A DNA stretch of 64,000 nt from Litoditis marina (GCA_964036275.1 OZ038435.1:27385521-27449520); one strand, 5' to 3'; counted from the stretch's first letter, positions 32,916-46,673 are shown. Notes: generated by a model not told the origin, from the sequence alone. Numbers and translations: made by a program.

Positions 32916-35900
32916 CTGAAATTTATATATACACAGAAGAGTTTATATTCACACTTTCGTACAACATAACACCTAACGAACAACCAAATTTACTACTAGT
33001 TAAAAAGACTAGGATTTCACTTTCAATATGTTACATATTAGTTTGAAATTTTCAGAAATAGCTCTAAAAGTACGAAATTTAAACCAAATAAAACTTAACT
33101 CTACCTATCACCAAGCACATGTGAATGATACTCTACACTAATCAATTCATTCTAATTGAAGTTCAAAGTAAGAGGTTACAACATAGGAAGAAAAGAAATA
33201 AAGAGAACACCCGACCGACGAGCGGTTGCGCAGGCGAGAAGTGGAGGGCGGTTTGAAAACAATTATCAATCAATAACATATTATCCGGCGGTAGTACCGC
33301 TCACAGGGCCCCCTGCCCCGGCCGGTTATTCTGCTGCGGTAGTAACGGTATTGTCGCGCGGTAGTTCCGATTTTGGCTATTGTCCTGCGGTACTACCGAC
33401 ACAATGTCTGAGTTGTTCAAAATTGGGATTTCAATCTACCCAATTTCAATATATTCGAACTTTACTATGGAAAACCTCAGTTTCCGTCCAGTTTTTCAGT
33501 TTAGTCATCCGGATGAAACACCTGATTTTAATCAAAGTCACCTTGTGTATGCTACAAACACAACGGGAAAAGGAAAAGTCGAGCAAAGCTGCACCTATTC
33601 CACCGGCAAAACCTAGTTAAGTCATTTCAAAAGCACAGAACAACGCAAAATCGAGCAATCTGTCTAAGATCAATCTAATTCCTATTCTCTCCGACATATT
33701 TTTAATAAAAGAATAGAAATGTTGATTAAGTGAACCACAATCTTATTTTGTTGATTGATGGAGAAGTGAAAGAGAACGGGTTGAGGATTGTTTATGTTTA
33801 CAAAAAATGTTTTCACTCTAAAAGGACGGGATTTAGTTTAATACCTGTTTCCATGACCCGTCTCTAAGTTACTTCGTTTTCTGAAACATTCTCAAACGTA
33901 TACTACACAGTCTGCAGTTATTCACCCCTATTGTCAAAAAGTGATCTAAAACTGTCAATCGTCTACCTTCACAAGATACCGCCAAATCAGCAAACCAATT
34001 TAATATGCTCAAGGCTGAATAAAAACAACATACACAGATATTCATCTCACAACGACTATTCTCACATTACAATTTGTCATTTTCAATGAAATAGAGGTCA
34101 TTGTCACTTAGATGCACGGATAGATATAACTGACAAGCATAGCCAGTTGTTGAAATCGTTGAACCATAACATATATCTTCGAATATTTGAACGAAAATCA
34201 TGAAACTAAAAGCGAATATTGAAGAAAAAGAATTTAAATAAAGCAGCAGTTAGAGATATTCACACAAATATCAAAAATGGAAAGAACAACAACAATTTCT
34301 AGGGCCACATTTCAAACTATCTCTTCGATTACATCTCAAAAACAAGATTCATACAAGACCTTAATAAGAAATCGAGCTTTGCTCTCACAGAATCTGCGAT
34401 ATTAGTGCCTAATTTCGGTAGTTCATGCTGTCCAAACTCAATTTGACCTCTAAATACATGATAGATGAGAATGAGATACCCCAATCAAGGGGATTCTAAT
34501 GCAAACATGGCCGATTGCCAGAAAGAGCAGAAATAGCAGTGAATCAAACCCACACCTCGTTGAGTTATGCAAATTTCTCACTCCGCCCCAAGCAAGAAAC
34601 ATGGAATCGTGGAAAAAAACATTGGACATGAAAAGGCAGGGAAACATGACAAAACCGTTATGAGAAAACAGGTTGAAACCTTGAAAATTAGCTGAAACGT
34701 TTTGAAAAGCAGAGTTTCAGAATAGAAATTATTGAATGGAAAAACTTGTGAGGGTGATTACAGGGTACGTTTTGTAATTCTACTTGTAAATGTAAATTAC
34801 CAGTTATTTTACAGGTACCGAATGGAACCGCCTTCTGTATGTAGAATAGTAGCTGTGGGGGATAAATTGCACAGACGATCGAATTCACACGCGAAACAAT
34901 AAAATAACAGTATTCCACGCAGAACCACCAGGACAGAACAATCAAATCTCGCAATGCAAGCAAATACGTGTCTAACTGCTCTGTAATTCGCTATCAGAAA
35001 TAGATGAATCGCACTACGAAAACATTGGGAACCAGCGAAAATCGTCCAATCATAGGAATGTGAAAAAAAACACTTGGCAATATAGGTTATTGATTGTACA
35101 AAAAGCTATCATGGGAACCTATAAATACTCAAAATAAATCAACTATCTCAGTTAGTTAGATTCCTGGAATTTTATCAAATTTCTGTCCGTAAATAGTTCA
35201 GTACATTTATGAGGCATAAATACCACTATTACTATTATTATTATTACAATTATATTAATATAACTAAATACAAATCCCGCTGACAGTCGGCTGGTGGTAA
35301 GGTTTCACTAGTCAAGCCCCCCCCCCCCCCTTTATGCATCGTGTTCTATCTATCTAATGGGTACCAGCTAGACAAACACGGTTATCAATCAATCACGGAA
35401 ATCGATACAATGCCCCTTACACCCTTGGGTCATAGGGGGGTTCAATTTAGTATAAATATACTAATATTCTATTAATAATCTGGAGACAACCCCGAAATTA
35501 GATGATTAGGAATGTAGCACAGCATAATTTCATTCAGTAATGAGAGAGGTGCGCAAAAACATAGTGTTGATTGTGTAATTAAAGGAAAATTATAACAATG
35601 AGAGAAACTGAATCGTTCAAAAATCAAAAAGGTTTTACAACCAACCTACAGCAATCACAAATCAGAAAGAAACACTTAAGATTGCAAGATACATGAAATA
35701 AAACAAGAATGTAAGCTTGTTAAAACTATCGTGGTAACTTGTCAAGTAGGCAGTAAAAAAGAAGCATGTTCCATGTTATGAACAAAGAAAAAGGAATCAC
35801 AAAAATATAGCAGTGAGACTTATTGAATTAGAAAAGCTCCACGCCACTCACAGGAAAAATAAATTTGTAGAAAACATTTACATACAAGTTTGTTATTGTT

Positions 35901-36489
35901 AAAACTCAAGGACACCAACTCACATTCCGACAACCTTCGAAAAATAGCAGAGGTTATCAGAAGCAACATTTTCATTTCCAGAATAATCAGATCAAATTGG
36001 TCTATTGTTAGCAATGAAAATACTTGTTATATAACTTATCGATATTTACCTACAATTCCAAGAAATGATTGGAAACCTATACACCTCTTCGGATCACAAA
36101 ATCGACAAAACTAGAAATTTCTATTCAGATCTACAAACTTCTATCATAAGTTTCTAACTACCCCAGGTTACCCCAACTTCTTTCTACCATATGGGGTAAA
36201 TATGGGAATCTGGTGGTTTCGAGTCAGTTCCCGGTCTCTAACTGGTGTTCCGTTATGCGAAGGTTGTCCCAATATTCAAGCCAAGGTCAAATGACCAGAA
36301 AGGGAAGCAAAAAGATGGAAAATAACTATTCCACGTTGAACACATGAATAGATCGGTTAGATAGGAAAGAGGCAAAAACTGTACATCTTGTTCGATTCTG
36401 ATGTGTTTGTAGTTTCATCCCACTGCACTTCAGTCGGAACACCAGACTTATGATGTGGACATCAAACTACAACCCTTCAGTGAGAAAGA
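32916..36489. other. AT-rich non-coding region
   Basis: No exons with paired splice signals and matching phase were found apart from the candidate gene to the left. It holds the second GGTAGTACCG repeat, a poly-C run near 35,318 and short trinucleotide repeats near 35,230. Confidence 0.5.
33283..33401. repeat. GGTAGTACCG-rich repeat, copy 2
   Basis: Contains CGGCGGTAGTACCGCTCAC, CGGTAGTAACGG, CGGTAGTTCCG and CGGTACTACCG. It is related in word content to 29,627-29,745 but rearranged. Confidence 0.55.
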
Positions 36490-36496
36490 GATTTAA

Positions 36497-36503
<7 letters not shown>

Positions 36504-36574
<71 letters not shown>
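36504..36574. repeat. (GA)n microsatellite
   Basis: About 35 uninterrupted GA units on the plus strand. Confidence 0.95.
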
Positions 36575-36577
<3 letters not shown>

Positions 36578-37170
36578 TCTTGAAAGTCGAAAGTTTTGAA
36601 AAGGGTAAATGATCTGAACACTTTTGTCAGTCTTTGTTGTATGCCCCCACCGCGCCACAGACCATTTCAATTAGGTCGAAGACGGGATGGAGCGAGAGAG
36701 CACACAGATAAGAGAGAGGCGAGATAAGAGGAGAGAAAGAGAGGGAGAGAAAACATATAAGAGAAAAGGAGAGAAAGAGAGAGGGGAAGCCGTTCAGAAT
36801 TGGATAAATCATCATATCCGATACCTAGTGCCGCGCAATCATATAAGACGACCAATTTCAAACTTTTCACAAAATCTGGCTTTTTCACAGATTTACAGCT
36901 TTTTCTGTGAAGTACATAGAAAAATCGGGTTTCTCATGTTTTACGCGATTTTCTGTGAAATTGTACCCCATTCTAACAATATTGGCAGATTTCACGCCAT
37001 CGGGCCAAATCCGGAAATATATAGAGAATTTCAATATGGAATATTCATTGTTCGAACCATTGAAATTTTCAATTGAAATTTTTACTATAGATATTTTCAA
37101 TAGGAAATATCCATAATAGAGAATTCCAATTGAAATGTTCTATGGTAATCAGTGGATTGCAGCAAAACTT

Positions 37171-37241
37171 GTAACCACCGGAATCGAACCTGCGACCTCG
37201 TGGTTATTAAGTGAGCACTCTACCACTGCGCCACGAGAGCA
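37171..37241 (-). ncRNA. tRNA-like sequence 1 (probably a tRNA-derived pseudogene)
   Basis: On the minus strand an A-box (TGGCGCAGTGG) and a B-box (GGTTCGATTCC) match the RNA polymerase III consensus at tRNA-like spacing. I could not form proper acceptor or anticodon stems, so I do not assign an anticodon and do not expect a working tRNA. Confidence 0.55.
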
Positions 37242-37332
37242 CAAGTCACGGCAGACAACTGCGCATAGTTATACCGGGGAATTGCTGCCGCATTGACCGG
37301 TATATGAAGCTTCATATCTCTCCAAAGAAATG

Positions 37333-37405
37333 TGTCACAATAGCGCAGCGGCTAGCGAGTCGGACTACAAAACTGAGGTCGCAGGTTCGAGTCCTTTCAC
37401 GGAAT
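37333..37405 (+). ncRNA. tRNA-like sequence 2 (probably a tRNA-derived pseudogene)
   Basis: On the plus strand an A-box (TAGCGCAGCGG) and a B-box (GGTTCGAGTCC) both match consensus. Stems are again poor. It lies head-to-head with the minus-strand tRNA-like sequence, inside the same inverted-repeat element. Confidence 0.55.
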
Positions 37406-40400
37406 ATTTTGTTCACATACTTCGCTAATATAAACTATAAATATTCCGTATTGAAATTATTCATAGTTAAAGGTGAAACTACATTTGTGAATAATTATTC
37501 TGGTTATGAAATATTTCAATTGAAATTATTCATAATAGAAAATTTCAATTGAAATTATTCATAATGGAAAATTTCAATACGAATTTTCCATATGAGTGTC
37601 TCTTATTGATAATTTCAATTGCTATTCTCTATGAGTACCAAACACGCTGTCCTCATAGAAAATCGGAAGAAATGCCTCGAATCGGGTTTTCCTCTTAAAT
37701 TGTAGCCTCTATATTTGTTTCACAGAAAGTGTTGTAAATCTGTGAAAAAGCCGAATTTTGTGAAAAGTTTGAAATTCGTCGTCTTATATGTTGGAATTTA
37801 CTAGGTGGAAAAAGTATCCGTTCACATTGCGCGAACTTTTTCCAGAGAAGAAATGCCTACATTGAGAATATGAAAGGAAACATGGCAACCTCCTGAATAG
37901 AGAATGCTTTTAGATAACATTAAAACTGCACACACGAGAGAACCAAACCCAAACGGTGAAATAGCAAATAGTGTCCAGCTGGGGGAGTGAAAAACAACAT
38001 CTCAAGCTCAACTAAACGCAGCCAGTTTCTGTCCCTCAGCATTATTCTAGCTAGCAGCACACAACCAGGATTTAGGAAAAACGAGAATACTTACGCGATC
38101 CACATACTTTAATCGGTGTTGGTCCGTTTTGAACTCGTAGATAGACTACAGTACTTTTCAACTGTGTGTATGTTACGGTACAACGTAGATGGAGTTCAAC
38201 TACTCTTTATGCACAAACGATATTATAAATCGCAGTATACCTCAACATTCATAGGGATTCAGTATAGTAAACCCGAGAAAATGTCTGAAATTTCCCAGAT
38301 TTATCGCAAGGAATGCTGTAACTCAGCACGATACGCAACAAAATAACTAAAACTTTCTGTTGTAAGTAACTGAATTAGCGGTGTAGGAAGTAACCAGAAA
38401 CAGCTAATTGATTATGTAGAAAGTAACCGAAAGTGTGTAAAATCTGTATAAATCAAGTGTTTCGACATGGGCCCAGTGTCGAAACGGCATGGTGCCGCCG
38501 AGTTGTGGCGATGTTGGCGGCGATAAGCATTGTCGTTCTCTATCCAACATGACAACCTACAATTACAACCACCTCTCACATGAAACCGGGGTATTAATAA
38601 TACATATGTATAAAATACTATTATTATTATTATTATTATTATTATTCATGTCCTAGGGACAATGAACCTCGGCATCTTGGTATATTATGATAAGACCAAC
38701 CACTTTATTGGTGTTTCGTCGAAACAAAAAGTATATATGATTAGGTTAATGTGCTCAGTAAGAGATGTACTCAAAACCGTTTCGACCCTGATTCAAGACG
38801 GTTTTGGGTTTTCTCAGAGGGTTGGGTCATCATCAGTTGAACCCCTCTGAGAAAATGAAAACAGGACGAAAAGACTTACTGACCCTTTCCTAGCGGAAAA
38901 AAAAGTATATAGTTTCCTAGTATTTTTGAGGAATATGAAAATAACTCTTTCCTCATTGCTTTAGGCAGCTTTCTTTCAGAGAATACAACTCCGAAAGAAC
39001 GGAGAGAGTGATGAATAATACAATTTGATAACCCTTATCTACAACTGATCGGAACTGAAAAATAATAATCCTATTCTCATCTGGAAACGCCCAACAGTTG
39101 ATAAAAGAATTTGCAGTGATTTCTTTATCTAACCAGTTTTTTGGTGATCTAACCAGTTTCTTTCCATAACTTTTTTTACACTAATATGCAGCACCAATAT
39201 AAATTCACAAACAATAGCACAATACTACATCAAAAAGTTTTTGTCCTTCTATCCTATTTTCGAGAGGTGTTGAAGATTATCACAATTTTTGAAAAATTGT
39301 AATTTACTGTAATCGCAAACCAAGTGAAAACGGAAATAACCGAAATAAAGTTCACAAAACCAACAAATTCGATGGAAATGTCGCATGTTGAACTGCGCAT
39401 ACGTGTTTCAAGGATAAACTGTGCCCATTTGATGTGATATTGTAAACAAATCAAGCAGACTACTACGTGCGCAATACAAACATGCAACTATACTAGATAC
39501 ACACACTAGTAGTGTTTGTAACAGTTACATAACCCGTGAAAATGATAGGAAACACAACAGTTCAGTGTTGATTTACAATTTACACGTTTTACGTGACCAA
39601 AGTACACGTGCACCATGGGTAAAGCGGGGGAAATCGGTATATAAGGGCGAAATCAACCGATCGAAACAGAAGAACTAAATGCCTAAAATTAGAAAAACAC
39701 TCAATTCATCAAACTTAAGCACTGTGAAAGTAGAATTGAGATTTCAGAGCATTCAAGGGAGGCAATCTTTGAAGAATAGAGATATATGTGCATCGTTTCT
39801 CGGGAAGGCCATCAGACAAAGCTGGGAGCAAATAGAAAACAACCACCCTCTTTCTCTCTCTGTCCACCCGCGCCTATTGACACCCGATTTCAATTGAGGA
39901 GAATGAGGAAAGATTTTTGATGCTGCTTTCCGTTCCTTTCCTTTATATGCTCATTTTAAAAGAGATTATGGTTTTTGCTTATTTGGACCCTATTTTTTGA
40001 GAACACAGTCAAGAATTGGGTAAATAAAGACAAAATAGAGAGAAAAGTTATGGTTACCCTTGTACCCTACTACGCTCACATAGTATTGCATGCAAATAAC
40101 AAGTGCTGAAAAAAGAAGAATGATCATCTCAATGTGGCGCAGCCGCATATGAATCACACAACATAACTCCTTATTAACAGATACAAAAAGTATTAATATT
40201 AATACACCCGCTAAAGAGATCATTACCAACGAGAGAATAATAGCAGAAAAAAGTTGAAAGATTCCAGATTGTCAAAGCAAGATTTCCCCTCAAAATTGTT
40301 CAAAGCATTTTGATGGCCAATCCACAAACTAATCATAATCATAACTATTTTTTTATTATACATCGTAGAAAAAATGCGATGAATGTCGTTCTCACAAACG

Positions 40401-40737
40401 ACAATAGGGAATTCAAGTAGACAGAATGAGAGGGGGGGGAGGGGTTAAGAGGGCGAGATTTCTTTCAAATTATAAACACTTTTGTCCTCTCTTCTCAAAG
40501 TGCACATGAACTATGTCCAGATAGTATACACAGCCAAATAGAAGGGGCTTACAAAGATTTGACGGAAGCCAGAAATATACTATACTCCGCACACTTTAAA
40601 AAATGAAAAAAGTTTTTTCAACACAAGTTATGACAAAAAAGCATTTTCAAAGATAACACGCAAACGAACCAGCTGTGAATGAAGTACCGATCTTAACATT
40701 CGTCAAAACCTCCACTTTCTTCGATAACTACTAAACC

Positions 40738-40876
<139 letters not shown>

Positions 40877-42169
40877 AATGGGGTAGTGATTGGTGTTATT
40901 GGACTACCACTGCCTCGCTATGGGTCTACCTCCCCAAACGTGATCCCTTTTTCAAACACAAGCCGCAGGTTAGCCACTAACATGACCACAACCCAATACA
41001 CTTATTACAACGATTTTTTATCGAAAATATCCAAACCAAACCACTATTAACTACTTTAATAACTATTATCTGTACATCTGCACCTAACACGGGTAAGAAG
41101 AAATTAACTTTCGTTTTACTTGGCGGATAAGAAAACGTATATCACTATTTGTGCGAGCAAACAGCGACACCCGACACTACTTGAAAACTACCTGAATTTC
41201 CATAAACAGTAGATCAAAACCGCTCCGTGTTAACTTGAAGCTAGAATCCTAATGGTGTACAACTATCCAAAATCATAGAAGGTCTGTAATATAGTACACT
41301 CTGGCGGGGGACTTTACATGTGCGGCCTTATTAGTACTATTAGTACTACGAAGGGGGGATTTGTCATACAAGTGTCAGGGTGTCAATGGCTAATGGGTGG
41401 TGGGCTGACAATGGGCAACGAGCCCGCACTGAGTCACGGGGGGATACAACAGGACCTATCAAGCCATGCTGCTGGCGACACATAGACAGAGAAAACCAGG
41501 CTTAATTACAATATTGTAACAAAGCATTGTATACCGCGTAGTGAGCATGGAAATCGTCATAACAAGCTTGTTACAAGATACTAATGCTTGGATTGCATGG
41601 AGTACACAGTGTCTGAACAAACCGAACCTAGCAGTAGAATGGAAAAACAGAAAATAGGAAAACATAAAATGGGTACTATGATCTGTAATTCGATATTCAA
41701 AATGGCGTGAAACCCATTTTCCGGAAGCTAGTTGTTAGGACACTTCCTACCCACACGTAATTGTTCTTCACAACCAACTGGAGCAAGTTAAAAGTTTATG
41801 ACGGAAAAATTCCCAACTACCCGACTTGAGTTGAAGAGAGTGAAAATGCCACTGAATCGGAAACTCGCTCTTGTAGATTGTAATCTAATACTGCCGTAGA
41901 TCAGGAAACAAATTACACTGAGGAGGCTGTGGAGAGTACAGTGATATACTCTTTTGACACTGCTATGTTTTCCGAATCACGACTGAACCGCAGCTGGATC
42001 AAACTACAAATACACAAAACAATGGAATGTTCAATATCAGTCAGCCTCTATCCGACCACTATAGAAGCCCGTATTTATATGTCACTGCAATGTTTTGCGA
42101 ATTACGACTAAAAGGAAGTTAGACCAAACTACAAATATAGCAAAAGAAGCAGCTAAAAATAGCAGAAAA

Positions 42170-42280
42170 CCTCAATAATAAATAGAAGAAAACCTCAATA
42201 ATAAATAGAAGAAAACCTCAATAATAAATAGAAGAAAACCTCAATAATAAATAGAAGAAAACCTCTATAATACGTTCTAT
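42170..42280. repeat. 23-bp tandem repeat, about 4.7 copies
   Basis: The unit AAAACCTCAATAATAAATAG plus AAG repeats almost perfectly; the last copy diverges (CTCTATAATACG). Confidence 0.9.
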
Positions 42281-43250
42281 AGAAGTCCCCTATAGACGAC
42301 TATGTTGCCAACATGTTCCATTTATACAATCGCGAGTACAAAGTGATGAATGAGCATGATCCTCGTGTTCGATCCGGATTAACGCAAATTACACAATTAT
42401 TGATTGGACTTCGGTACTAGGTTCGGTTATTTTATGTGGAACAGGGGTAGGTATAGTCTGTTTCACGCAACAATGGCTATCTACAGTAAGATTGCAAATC
42501 TTTCAAGTGAATTTTGCATATCTTGTGGGCATTATAAATAGTTTAAACCTGATGATTCTGTTTTCCACAATGGTTACTACAATCATAGAAAACAGTGAAT
42601 CTAAAAGTAGGTTTGTTTAGGGTTTTTTTTATGAATGAATGTCTCCTTGAATATTCAAAAGATTACTGTAGAAAGGCATCGATTGGTGAAACAGAGTATA
42701 ACAAACATTACATTCTGAATAAACGTGTTGACATTGAAATGAGACTCAAAACCAGCTGTTTCGAATTTGGGTGGTTTTGAACGAAGAGCTATGAAATGAG
42801 TAGCATGACCAAAATCAGGTTTTCCGCTGTTGAACTCTGGTTTTTGGTGATCAAACGATACATTACCACGTGCTGAGTGGACGACAATGTAGAATGTACG
42901 CGACGCCAATAATCGTAAACGTTTACATGTTTCACTCTCGTAGACGCATGTAAAACACCAGAACAGAGTGGTAGAATAGAACACCAAACCACATCATCTC
43001 GTGTTTCCAATTCTGGCTAGATTTTCGATTCTGTTAAGTTTCAAAATGAGCGAAGCAATAAGCTAGTTGTTTCAGTGACTATGTTGCACAACAAAAGAAC
43101 TGAAGAACTCATGCTCAGCGTTTCACAGCCGCACAGGTCATAACTCCAATATACCATCACTAATAAGGTCGTAAACAACTAAAATTTGTAGTTTGGTCGT
43201 CATGCACAGTAAATTATCACAGCGACGGGATCAAACTACAATAACATCAA

Positions 43251-43368
43251 AACAAAATTACCGCATACTTCTCCAATGCTTCTTTTCCAAGAGCGACCTT
43301 TCTGAGGATGGTGTTATTGAAACCTTCACTACTTCGGTATTTTCCGCAGTTTTCAGTGGTTGTTTAAA
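43251..43368. repeat. Direct-duplicated block, left copy
   Basis: Shares ACCGCATAC, AGAGCGACCT and the run CTTCACTACTTCGGTATTTT with 43,790-43,895. Both copies are open on the plus strand over this block, but no convincing exon boundaries are present. Confidence 0.6.
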
Positions 43369-43789
43369 GAAATTCAGTACGTGAACAATTTTCAACAGAT
43401 CTTTTTGAACGATAAAAACGCCTGTGTAATGTCACACGACATATAGGAAAGAGTACTTGCTACGTTGTAAGCTGCAACAATGAAACAAGCTTGGTATCTT
43501 ATATTCTCATCAAACTTGTCTGTTCAACTTTATCGATGGAATAATATCAGCATGGATGTGTGAATTCAATGCTGAAGACACAGTAACCGGGGAAAAAGCT
43601 CATTCTTATGTGTGAAAACATCACCAGATTCACAAACATTGTCCGTTCGAAGACGATGTTATACCAAGAAATGAACAGCTGCTTTGCTAGAAACTATGCA
43701 GAACTTCTCAAAAACTATATCTATGAGTTTATAGCCAATAATTCGCTTCGGCGCAACCAAGGCAGTAACTTAACGTCATGTACACATAA

Positions 43790-43895
43790 AAACAAAAAAT
43801 CACCGCATACTGCTTTCTTTTCGAAGAGCGACCTCTTTCAAGATGATGTGATTGCAACCTTCACTACTTCGGTATTTTCCGTAGTTTTCAGTCAA
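43790..43895. repeat. Direct-duplicated block, right copy
   Basis: Second copy of the 43.25-kb block, about 540 bp downstream in the same orientation and followed closely by a (TC)n run. Confidence 0.6.
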
Positions 43896-43911
43896 GCACT
43901 TTTCTCAGATC

Positions 43912-43953
<42 letters not shown>

Positions 43954-46413
43954 AACACACAACGTTTGGAACAGAGGCAAATGATGTTGCAATAAAACAA
44001 ACCTTTCCATTAGTACAATATGTAATTACTCTCTCTCTCCCGGAAAAAAATTCTGTAGTTATTGTAGGCAGGGAAGTAGGACTCTTTGTGCGGGTGAGGT
44101 GTTTGGTGGAAGCGGCACGCGTCTCTCTCGCAAATGACCCTACTTGAGCGGTGAATTGAAATACAAACAACCTGGTAACCACCTCCCCATTTCCATACCC
44201 TATAGCTTCATTATGACGTCAGAACTTCAAAACATCCTTCAACTCATGTACATGATGTATTAAGTTCTCATGTAGACATGGAGTACTAATTCATAGAAGT
44301 GCATGCAAAGATTCCAGATTTCACCCACTGCAAGTTTTCACATTAATCAAATTACCAAATAAAAACTGAAAGTACATGATGAAAGACCAAAACACCAATA
44401 CCTATCAAATTTTGTACTGAACGTTTCGAAAATAGTTTTTTGGAAACGTTCAGTACAAAATATGTTTCCACACATATGTTTCCCACACTTCGTTTCACCT
44501 CTCATTTGCTTCAAAAACAAAACCTAAACAAAAAAGTGTACAACGGTTTCGAAATGAGCGTAGCGGAAAGGAACAGAAAAAGTGTGCGCGAGGGAACATA
44601 AATATATTGGGGGGGGGGGGGGGGGGGGTGGTAGCTATTGTTGCATAGCGACACGCAACCGAGCCATGGATTATATACCAAAGCTATATACTGATCAGAC
44701 TGGTCCGATTTCAGGGAAATACAATGGATGTATGGTAGAAGGTACACAAATAACAAGCCTATCTGAAAAACAAGAGTTATAGTGACAATTTACAGTATGA
44801 GAAAATTACCATACCACATTCACTACGGGTGGTAGAAGGAGATAGCAAGAGAATGCCTTTTCGGAAGAGGCATAAAGTCAAGACATATAAGACGATAAGA
44901 AAGATAGTCAGAGAGTTTACGATGAAGCAAAGAGAGAAAGGGAGAGAGAGAGAGAGAGAAAAAAAGAGAGAAAGAAGAAAAGGTAGAGACTTAAACAGAG
45001 AGTCAACTTACGATGAGAAAAAGCGGAAGGAACTCGCGGTGACCAATGTATCAGCGAGAGACGGAGACAAACAGACGTGTTCAGTCAAAAAGGTAGTCTA
45101 TAGAAAGAGGAGGGCCATTTGACGTCATTCACGTGGACCATTGAACAGACGAATCCCTGTTTCAGAGTAACTTAATTGAATTGAAAAAAACAACGCATCA
45201 ATGGATATGAGATACCACTAGATGAAAAATATTACTCGTGAAGCTAGGAGAAAACGTGAGAGCCAAGAAGACCCTCCCGCAACATTTTTTTCGGGTAACG
45301 TTCCGAAAAAAAGTATATTCATTATTAAACCACGACTTGTGCGTTGTACGTACCTATAGAGGGCAGACCTAACAATCTCTAAAATACAACCAGCTCAAAA
45401 AGTATATTCCTTTATTCCTAGCACGACATACCTGGATGCCATAACAATTGAACCTGGTTCAAAGCAACGGTACCTCGAGAAATCATTCTAAAAAGAGGTT
45501 ATAGGTGCTTGTGAGACGCGGGCAACCGGTTGGTTATAATTGCGGGTCGGTCTAGCTAACCGCACCTCCCCCTGAGTTCTTCTCATAATTCGTCCAGTTT
45601 GCCAGCCTCAATTATACGTCGCCGTTGTTCTCGAGTCTCGTGTGAAAGACGAGACAAAAACGGATATATCTTCACGGGGCGGTTATGTATCCCGGACCGG
45701 TGTGGGGCATGTTATACAAAATACCCCCATTGTTATACGGTATTATGCACGCCCCCAAGTCATAATTACATGTGAGGAATAAGAACAGGAAATACTTGAA
45801 GGATACGCGAGTAGTTGTCAAGAAAGCACTGCGGTAGGTAAGTGGTTTGAAGTAGGGTTGTTGGAGTTGGACTAAAAGTTCGAAAAACTTTCCAAATAGT
45901 GATTTCGAGTCGAACAAGAATTGTAGTTTGAACTACATCTACCAGGAAAACAACTACAGCATACTGTAAAAGGCTACTCGAGAAATTCGAAGACCACACA
46001 ATCACACTGTAGTAGTGATATGCACATTAGAATTGAAATTCACATCAGATAGTGCATACATATACATACACAAACTTGCCTGAAGGACAAAATCGAGTTG
46101 TGGCAGCCTAAAACCCAAATGGTGACAGCCGAAATATTGAATAGTGACAACCGAAATATTGATCCACTATTCGAACCAGCAATGCTGCATACAAATGTTC
46201 ATTTCGGCTAATACTTTCATCTCGTTTCCCATCAATATAGCATATCATGTACGATTAAAATACAGTCGCTAGTAGCAATCTCTACAGCCTCACCAGAAGT
46301 TCTATATCGTGAGAAGATCATGAACAGTTGATCAACGTCTGCTGAACTATGATTTGTAGCCTAGCAGAAGAAAGAATCTCATCAGTTGATGATATAGTTG
46401 GCCAATTCTACAA

Positions 46414-46658
46414 CTAACCGGGTTTTGAGGTGACCTAACCCTTTTTTGCTAACCTTTTTTCAGGTTACCTTGGTACGTAACCTGGAAGTAACCTGAAAGT
46501 AAAATCCGGTTACCGTTCAAACTAACGGTAAAAACGACATTTTGCGTTGGAAAAACAGGCAACCGGTTTTTCATTTAAGGTTACTTACCGGTTACCTACC
46601 GAGGAAACCTGAAAAATAGGTTACCAAAAAAGGGTTAGGTTACCTAAAAACCCGGTTA
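46414..46658. mobile_element. GGTTACC-rich fold-back element
   Basis: Ends TAACCGGGTTTTGAGGTGAC and GTTACCTAAAAACCCGGTTA are inverted copies with a few mismatches. The middle is full of GGTTACC, CGGTTACC and CCTGAAA words in both orientations. No protein. Confidence 0.75.
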
Positions 46659-46673
46659 GATATAGAATTCACC

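Larger units (their letters stand above)
36840..37790. mobile_element. 951-bp inverted-repeat element carrying two tRNA-like sequences
   Basis: The element starts CATATAAGACGAC and ends GTCGTCTTATATG. Imperfect terminal inverted repeats run about 70-75 bp and include CAAACTTTTCACAAAAT and CACAGATTTACA on the left, mirrored on the right. The interior is made of AATTTCAATTGAAATT-type repeats plus two tRNA-like segments in opposite orientations. No transposase is present, so it would have to be mobilised in trans. Target-site duplication was not resolved. Confidence 0.75.

Noticed and set aside
33156..33620. 154-codon plus-strand open frame
   Set aside because: It crosses the GGTAGTACCG repeat, and there are no splice signals or known motifs.
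36687..37076. 129-codon plus-strand open frame
   Set aside because: It starts in a GA-rich run and enters the inverted-repeat element; not gene-like.
43608..44147. 179-codon plus-strand open frame
   Set aside because: It crosses one copy of a duplicated block and a (TC)n run; no exon context.
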